NCBI GenBank assembly: GCA_018241225.1
Contig: JAFEEG010000019.1
Location: 62,001 to 126,000 of the forward strand
Reading direction: 5' to 3'
DNA: 64,000 bases
DNA from: Pseudomonadota bacterium
GTDB taxonomy: Bacteria; Pseudomonadota; Gammaproteobacteria; Burkholderiales; Burkholderiaceae_C
Shown: positions 59,020 to 64,000 of the stretch, one piece after another
How the letters are laid out: every line of letters begins with the position of its first letter
Numbering within the stretch: the stretch's first letter is position 1
Position numbers and translations under genes: made by a program
Notes under the pieces: generated by a model
Databases searched by the model: none
The model's input: only the letters and a program-made list of their open reading frames with translations
What the model was told of the DNA's origin: nothing

Positions 59020-59637
59020 ATGCTGAAATTTATTCCATTGTTTGCGATTGCTGTCACGATCGCGGCTCAGGCAAAAGAACCAAGCGCCCCCGGCATGGAT
59101 TTCGGGCCACTGACGAAACTGGTAGGAACGTGGAAGAGTGTAGAAACCGGCGGCGTCGACGTCGCACCGGCTCAAGCCAAATCCCCGGCCGGAAAAGGGC
59201 AGCCCGCGGTGTCACCTTTTTACGAAATAATGACCTTCGAACCGGCTGCAGATGCGACGAATGCCAGTGAGCAGTATCTGGTCGCGCTGTACTACAAGCA
59301 GGAAGTTTTTCGAAAATCAGACAACAAGAAATTTCACGATCAGCGCGGCTACTTGATTTATGACAAACAAAATCAAATGGTCTACAACTCCTTTTGCGTT
59401 CCACGCGCAGCGTGCGTGGTTGCAGAAGGAAAAGCCGGCAACAAAATGACGCTCAAGGCGATGCCTGGCGGCATTGCCGAGTCCGAGTACCTGGCAAAGA
59501 ACGGCCGGACCACCGCCTTTTCGATGACGCTGGATTTGTCGGGCGACGACCTGAAGTACTCCCAACAGACCGGGCTGCAGATCTACAACAAGTCTTTCGA
59601 GCACATCGATTCAGACGCGCTCGCCCGGGCCAAATAG
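59020..59637 (+). CDS. Exported FABP/nitrobindin-like beta-barrel protein, AT-rich
   Basis: A 205-residue protein with a short signal peptide (MLKFIPLFAIAVTIAAQAKEP) and a beta-rich body beginning FGPLTKLVGTWKS, the opening of heme/fatty-acid-binding FABP-like (DUF1794/nitrobindin-like) domains, followed by YEIMTFEPAADATN and ALYYKQEVFRKSDNKKFHDQRGYLIYD. I see no haem-ligand His that I can assign, so binding function is open. Codon use is clearly more AT-rich than its neighbours. Good GGAGAATTG ribosome site. Located between fba and pyk, where relatives usually lack it. Confidence 0.72.
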   Translation: MLKFIPLFAIAVTIAAQAKEPSAPGMDFGPLTKLVGTWKSVETGGVDVAPAQAKSPAGKGQPAVSPFYEIMTFEPAADATNASEQYLVALYYKQEVFRKSDNKKFHDQRGYLIYDKQNQMVYNSFCVPRAACVVAEGKAGNKMTLKAMPGGIAESEYLAKNGRTTAFSMTLDLSGDDLKYSQQTGLQIYNKSFEHIDSDALARAK

Positions 59638-59649
59638 GCTTCACCGGCA

Positions 59650-59685
59650 GGGCCCGCCATCCTGTCGAAAGGACGGCGTGGGCCC
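59650..59685. terminator. Bidirectional hairpin between the beta-barrel gene and pyk
   Basis: GGGCCC at 59650-59655 pairs with GGGCCC at 59680-59685, continuing GCC/GGC and TCCT/AGGA around a GTCGAA loop with one mismatch and a two-base bulge. It sits exactly in the 57-base convergent gap between the two stops. No T-tract on either side. Confidence 0.6.
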
Positions 59686-59694
59686 CAGGCGCCT

Positions 59695-61140
59695 TCAGGC
59701 CACCTTGCAGATCTTCAGCATGTTGGTGCCGCCGGGCTCGCCCATGGGCTCGCCGCAGGTGATGGCGTAGACGTCGCCGGTCTGCACGATGCCGCGGCGC
59801 TTGAGGTGCGCCTCTGCCTGGGCCAGCGCGGTGTCGCGGTCGGTTTCCGTATCCATCAGCAGCGGGCGCACATTGCGGTACAGGGCCATCTTGCGCTGGG
59901 TGGCCAGGCGCGAGGTCAGCGCGTACATGGGGATGTGGGCGCGGTGGCGGCTCATCCACAGCGGCGTCGAGCCCGATTCGGTCAAGGCCACGATCGCCTT
60001 GGCGCCCAGGTGGTGGGCGGTGAACAGCGCGCCCATTGCAATGGACTGGTCGATGCGGCTGTAGGTGCCGCTGAAGTCGGCGTCCAGGCGCTTGTCTTCG
60101 GCAGATTCGGCTGCCTCGCAGATGCGGCTCATTTCCTGCACCGTTTCCAGCGGGTACTTGCCCGAGGCAGTTTCGGCGGAAGTCATGACGGCGTCGGTGC
60201 CGTCCAGCACGGCATTGGCCACGTCGCTCACCTCGGCGCGGGTGGGCACCGGGTTGTTGATCATGGATTCCATCATCTGCGTGGCGGTGATGGTGATCTT
60301 GTCCATCTCGCGCGCCATGCGGATCATCTTCTTCTGCAGCGCCGGCACCGCGGCGTTGCCCACTTCAACGGCCAGGTCGCCGCGGGCAACCATGATGCCG
60401 TCGCTGGCGGCCAGGATCTCTTCCAGGTTCGGAATGGCTTCGGCGCGCTCGATCTTGGCGATCAGGCCCGGGCGGTGGCCGAACTCGGCAGCCGCCACGT
60501 TGCACAGCTGGCGCGCCATTTCCATGTCGGTGCCGTTCTTGGGGAAGCTCACGGCCACGTAGTCGGCCTGGAAGCTCATCGCGGTCTTGATGTCTTCCAT
60601 GTCCTTGGCCGTCAGGGCCGGCGCCGTCAGGCCGCCGCCCTGCTTGTTGATGCCCTTGTTGTTGGACAGCACGCCGCCCAGGCGCACGGTGGTGTGCACC
60701 GCCTCGCCCTTGACGGCATCCACGCTCAGCACGATCAGGCCGTCGTTGAGCAGCAGGCGGTCGCCCGGCTTCACGTCGCGCGGCAGGTCCTTGTAGTCCA
60801 GGCCCACGGCGTTGATGTCGCCCAGCTCGGTGCGGGCGGCGTCCAGGATGAACTTGGCGCCGGCTTCCAGGTGCACGCGGCCTTCGGCGAACTTGCCCAC
60901 GCGGATCTTCGGGCCCTGCAGGTCGGCCATGATCGCGACCTCGCGGCCGGCGCGGCGGGCGGCTTCGCGGATCATGGCGGCGCGCTCGATGTGGTCCTGC
61001 GCCGTGCCGTGGCTGAAGTTGAGCCGCATGCAGCTCACCTTGTGATGGACCATCTGCTCGATCAGCTCCATCGTGTTGGTGGAGGGGCCGAGCGTGGCGA
61101 CGATCTTGGTGGCGTGGCGGGGAAGGCGGACGGCGTCCAT
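59695..61140 (-). CDS. pyk: Pyruvate kinase
   Basis: Converts phosphoenolpyruvate and ADP to pyruvate and ATP, 481 residues. TKIVATLGPSTNTMELIEQM, CMRLNFSHGTAQDH, MADLQGPKIRVG, AKIERAEAIPNLEEILAASDGIMVARGDLAVEVG and TATQMMESMINNPVPTRAEVSDVANAVLDGTDAVMTS are all textbook. ATG 61140 with AGGAGA upstream. The gap to pgk (61141-61305) has no gene and no convincing terminator. Confidence 0.96.
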   Translation of the reverse strand: MDAVRLPRHATKIVATLGPSTNTMELIEQMVHHKVSCMRLNFSHGTAQDHIERAAMIREAARRAGREVAIMADLQGPKIRVGKFAEGRVHLEAGAKFILDAARTELGDINAVGLDYKDLPRDVKPGDRLLLNDGLIVLSVDAVKGEAVHTTVRLGGVLSNNKGINKQGGGLTAPALTAKDMEDIKTAMSFQADYVAVSFPKNGTDMEMARQLCNVAAAEFGHRPGLIAKIERAEAIPNLEEILAASDGIMVARGDLAVEVGNAAVPALQKKMIRMAREMDKITITATQMMESMINNPVPTRAEVSDVANAVLDGTDAVMTSAETASGKYPLETVQEMSRICEAAESAEDKRLDADFSGTYSRIDQSIAMGALFTAHHLGAKAIVALTESGSTPLWMSRHRAHIPMYALTSRLATQRKMALYRNVRPLLMDTETDRDTALAQAEAHLKRRGIVQTGDVYAITCGEPMGEPGGTNMLKICKVA

Positions 61141-61305
61141 GGTGCAGGGTCTCCTGGGGTGAGTCGTTGTGGCTATCTCATATGGAAATATAGCATTGCA
61201 CCATGTGAGATTTATGTCGAATAACTGAAATTCCCGCACCGAATAAAGCCCTCCGGACCCTCGCAACCGGCCCCTTTTGGGTGGAATGCGAAGGCCCGGC
61301 CGGCT

Positions 61306-62502
61306 TCATTGCGCAGCGCGGCGCTCGAGGATCTCGAAGGCCGGGAGCGTCTTGCCCTCCAGCACTTCGAGGAAGGCGCCACCGCCGGTGGAGATGTAGC
61401 CCACGTCCTTCTCGATGCCGTACTTGGCAATGGCCGCGAGGGTGTCGCCGCCGCCGGCAATGGAGAAGGCGCTGCTGTCGGCAATGGCACGGGCGATGGT
61501 CTCGGTACCGTTGGCGAATGCGTCGAACTCGAAAACGCCCACCGGGCCGTTCCAGACGATGGTGCCGGCCTGGCGCAACTGGGCGGCCAGCAGCTCGGCC
61601 GTCTTGGGGCCGATGTCCAGGATCAGGTCGTCTTGCGCCACGTCGGCCGCGGCCTTGACGGTGGCCGGCGCATCGGCCGCAAAGGTCTTGGCGCACACCA
61701 CGTCCACCGGAATCGGCACCGCCGCGCCGCGCGCGCGCATGGCCTCGATCACCGACTTGGCCTGGTCGAGCAGGTCCGGCTCGGCCAGCGACTTGCCGAT
61801 AGGCAGGCCCGCGGCCAGCATGAAGGTGTTGGCAATGCCGCCGCCCACGATGAGCTGGTCGACCTTGGAAGCCAGGCTGTTGAGGATGGTCAGCTTGGTG
61901 CTGACCTTGGAGCCGGCCACGATGGCCACCAGCGGGCGCTTGGGGTCACGCAGGGCGCGGGAGATGGCGTCGATCTCGGCCGCCAGCAACGGGCCGGCGC
62001 AGGCGACCTTGGCGTACTGGGCGATGCCGTAGGTCGAGGCCTCGGCGCGGTGCGCGGTGCCGAAGGCGTCGTGCACGAAGATGTCGCACAGCGCGGCCAT
62101 CTTCTGGGCCAGCGCCGGGTCGTTCTTTTTCTCGCCCTTGTTCAGGCGGCAGTTTTCCAGCAGCACCACCTGGCCCGGCTTCACGTCGACGCCGTTTTCC
62201 ACCCAGTTGGAGACCAGCGGCACCTCGCGGCCCAGCAGCTCGCCCAGGCGGGCGGCCACGGGCGCCAGCGAATCTTCCAGCTTGAACTCGCCCTCGGTGG
62301 GGCGGCCCAGGTGCGAAGTGACCATGACGGCCGCGCCGGCATCGAGCGCCTGGCGGATGCAAGGCACCGAGGCGCGGATGCGGGTGTCTTCGGTGATGCG
62401 GCCGGCATCGTCTTGCGGCACGTTGAGGTCGGCGCGGATGAACACGCGTTGCCCGGCAGCCTTGCCTTGGGCACACAGGTCGGTGAAGCGAATGACGTTC
62501 AT
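61306..62502 (-). CDS. pgk: Phosphoglycerate kinase
   Basis: Transfers phosphate from 1,3-bisphosphoglycerate to ADP, 398 residues. [80 protein letters not shown] and [13 protein letters not shown] give all substrate and nucleotide loops. ATG 62502. Divergent from the VOC gene across a promoter gap with repeated GATTCAT half-sites. The usual gap gene upstream is not in this window. Confidence 0.96.
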   Translation of the reverse strand: MNVIRFTDLCAQGKAAGQRVFIRADLNVPQDDAGRITEDTRIRASVPCIRQALDAGAAVMVTSHLGRPTEGEFKLEDSLAPVAARLGELLGREVPLVSNWVENGVDVKPGQVVLLENCRLNKGEKKNDPALAQKMAALCDIFVHDAFGTAHRAEASTYGIAQYAKVACAGPLLAAEIDAISRALRDPKRPLVAIVAGSKVSTKLTILNSLASKVDQLIVGGGIANTFMLAAGLPIGKSLAEPDLLDQAKSVIEAMRARGAAVPIPVDVVCAKTFAADAPATVKAAADVAQDDLILDIGPKTAELLAAQLRQAGTIVWNGPVGVFEFDAFANGTETIARAIADSSAFSIAGGGDTLAAIAKYGIEKDVGYISTGGGAFLEVLEGKTLPAFEILERRAAQ

Positions 62503-62611
62503 TTTTTAATGCGGCGGGCAGCGAGCCCCCTGGAGAAGGAAAAACAGCCTTCATTCTAGTTTTTGCCCCCTGAATGCCCAGGCGCCGGGTGGGTGTCGCA
62601 ATCGCACGGTC

Positions 62612-62662
62612 GATTCATAGTGTTTGCTTATGAATCCATGAATCGATTTCGTTGGATTCATG
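62612..62662. promoter_or_regulatory. Four GATTCAT half-sites between pgk and the VOC gene
   Basis: GATTCATA (62612-62619) and TATGAATC (62629-62636) are a perfect inverted repeat around nine bases; CATGAATC (62637-62644) and GATTCATG (62655-62662) form a second inverted pair. The sites run up to the possible start codons of the VOC gene (ATG 62660 lies inside the last). An operator for an unseen dimeric regulator is the natural reading. Confidence 0.55.
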
Positions 62663-62689
62663 AGCGGCATCGGCGTCCAATCCCGCCCC

Positions 62690-63244
62690 ATGAATGCTTT
62701 CCCTGCCCCATCGCCAGTGCCGGTGCGTGGCCTGCACCACTTCGCATGGCGCTGCCGCGACGCCGAGGAAACCCGCCGCTTCTACGAAGACCTGCTGGGC
62801 CTGCCGCTGGTGCACGTGATCAAGTCCGACCACGTGCCCAGCACCGGCGAATACTGTCCCTACGTGCACATCTTCTTCCAGATGGCCGACGGCTCCTACG
62901 TGGCCTTCTTCGACCTGGGCGACAACGTCAACGCCCTGCCCTCGCCCAACACGCCGGCCTGGGTCAACCACCTGGCGCTGCGGGTGGATTCGGTCGAGGC
63001 GCTGCTGGCCGCCAAGGCGCGCCTGGAAGCCGCGGGCGTCGAAGTGCTGGGCGTGACCGACCACCACATCATCGAGTCGATCTATTTCTTCGACCCCAAC
63101 GGCATTCGCCTGGAGCTGACCACGCCCACGGTGCCGCAGTCCACCATGGACGCGCATGCACGGCGTGCGCACGACGACCTTGACGCGTGGACCGAGAAGA
63201 AGGCCCGCCTGCTGACCGAAGGAAAGGCGCCGCGCCATGGCTGA
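62690..63244 (+). CDS. VOC-family (glyoxalase/dioxygenase fold) protein
   Basis: A 184-residue protein with two beta-alpha-beta-beta-beta modules: RGLHHFAWRCRDAEETRRFYEDLLGLPLVH, then WVNHLALRVDSVEALLAAKARLEAAGVEVLG and YFFDPNGIRLELTTP. The His in HHFAW, the His in NHLAL and the Glu in RLEL are the usual metal ligands. Either ATG 62690 or ATG 62660 (ten residues longer, within the operator) may be used; neither has a ribosome site. The next gene overlaps by eight bases, suggesting a joint pathway. Exact reaction unknown. Confidence 0.86.
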   Translation: MNAFPAPSPVPVRGLHHFAWRCRDAEETRRFYEDLLGLPLVHVIKSDHVPSTGEYCPYVHIFFQMADGSYVAFFDLGDNVNALPSPNTPAWVNHLALRVDSVEALLAAKARLEAAGVEVLGVTDHHIIESIYFFDPNGIRLELTTPTVPQSTMDAHARRAHDDLDAWTEKKARLLTEGKAPRHG

Positions 63245-64000
63245 GCTGAACCTGGCCGTCATCGACGTGAAGCCCGGCGCCGCCATGGAGAGCCAGTCGG
63301 GCCTGCAGATGCTGCGCCCGCGCATCTATGGCGCCTACATGGCCCCGCAGGACAGCGGCAAGAAGGTCGCCTGCATCGTGATGCACCCGACCAGCAACTT
63401 CATGGGGCACTACCTGATCGCCCCGCTGGCCGCGCGCGGCATCTGCTGCATGGGATTGAACTCGCGCTACGCAGGCAACGACACGGTGCTCTTGATGGAG
63501 CGCGCCATCCAGGACCTGGGCGCAGGCGTCCAATACCTGCGCAGCCAAGGCTACGAGAAGGTCTTCCTGGTGGGCAACTCCGGCGGCGCGGCGCTGGCGA
63601 GCTTCTACCAGGCGCAGGCCGAGAAGCTCACAGCCACGCATTTCGCCGACGGCGACCCGACCTACCTTCACCCGAGCGACCTGCCGCCAGTGGACGGCAT
63701 TGCGCTGTGCGCCGCGCACCTGGGCCGCTCGCGACTGCTGCGCGACTGGATCGACCCCTCGGTGACCGACGAGCACGACCCACTGTCGGTCGATCCCGAA
63801 CTGGACATGTACGACCCGCGCCACCGCATGCCCTACGACAGCGAGTTTCTCGCGCGTTTTTCGGCCGCGCAGAAGGCGCGGCTGGACCGCATCGAGAACT
63901 GGGCGCTGGAGCGCCTGGCCCAGCTGCGCGCCACGCCCGGCGCGCCGCGCGACCAGAGCTTCATCGTCTATCGCACGCATGCCGACCCGCGCTGCATCGA
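63237..64000 (+). CDS. Alpha/beta hydrolase (3' truncated by window end)
   Basis: Open frame from ATG 63237 (MAELNLAVIDVKPGAAMESQ...) to the window edge, 254 codons seen and no stop. The nucleophile elbow is LVGNSGGAALASFYQ (Gly-Asn-Ser-Gly-Gly), preceded by VACIVMHPTSNFMGHYLIAPLAARGICCMGLNSRY, the strand-oxyanion region of the fold. The DPRHRMPYDSEF part may lie near the cap. The start overlaps the VOC stop by eight bases. Likely an esterase or C-C hydrolase acting with the VOC protein; the catalytic Asp/His are probably beyond the window. Confidence 0.82.
   Translation, partial: MAELNLAVIDVKPGAAMESQSGLQMLRPRIYGAYMAPQDSGKKVACIVMHPTSNFMGHYLIAPLAARGICCMGLNSRYAGNDTVLLMERAIQDLGAGVQYLRSQGYEKVFLVGNSGGAALASFYQAQAEKLTATHFADGDPTYLHPSDLPPVDGIALCAAHLGRSRLLRDWIDPSVTDEHDPLSVDPELDMYDPRHRMPYDSEFLARFSAAQKARLDRIENWALERLAQLRATPGAPRDQSFIVYRTHADPRCI

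Overview
The window is GC-rich, tightly packed bacterial chromosome of a Burkholderiales type, most like Comamonadaceae and in particular Variovorax. The indications are a Bug-family tripartite-transporter receptor, a complete Liv branched-chain transporter, a homogentisate operon, a pgk-pyk-fba-purC series with purE-purK-sua5 nearby, and a tandem-hairpin REP-like repeat of the kind seen in that family. This placement rests on gene content and style, not on a marker gene. I recognised no rRNA, tRNA, CRISPR array, insertion sequence or prophage. No gap between genes exceeds 300 bases; the longest are 58782-59019, 32553-32785 and 54888-55095.

Left part (1-22 kb): a truncated Bug receptor and an M20 amidohydrolase, then a secreted VolA/Pla-like lipase with two EF-hand-like loops. 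Next comes an eight-gene minus-strand operon (15818 down to 4435) with a divergent MocR regulator: GABA transaminase, succinate-semialdehyde dehydrogenase, nitrilase-superfamily amidase, a very large Orn/Lys/Arg-type decarboxylase, an ATP-grasp ligase, a C45 Ntn-hydrolase, a dicarboxylate/amino-acid symporter and a periplasmic amino-acid binding protein. I know of no described pathway with this set. It is the best candidate for a new system: probably uptake, decarboxylation, conjugation and deconjugation of an amino acid or amine, with carbon draining through GABA to succinate. A livKHMGF operon follows.

Middle (22-45 kb): a homogentisate operon (degenerate metallo-beta-lactamase fold protein, FAD hydroxylase carrying an in-frame REP element, DUF2783, hmgA, fahA) divergent from an IclR regulator; a DUF1800/DUF1501 pair; pyrF; a PepSY membrane protein with a FecA-like receptor; udg-like, rimI and tsaB; a DMT transporter divergent from dacB; an HTH-nucleotidyltransferase/HEPN toxin-antitoxin pair with a phased operator; and sua5-purK-purE.

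Right part (45-64 kb): between purE and purC, which in many relatives lie close together, sit 11 kb of accessory genes. They are a CnoX-type thioredoxin, a META lipoprotein, a second striking cluster (Dyp peroxidase, unknown multi-spanning membrane protein, cytochrome P450 lacking the usual I-helix acid/Thr pair, and a 1016-residue class III cyclase/ATPase/TPR protein), a CRP-type regulator and a LuxR regulator. Central carbon genes purC, fba, pyk and pgk follow, interrupted by an AT-rich periplasmic beta-barrel gene. The window ends with a VOC protein and a truncated alpha/beta hydrolase.
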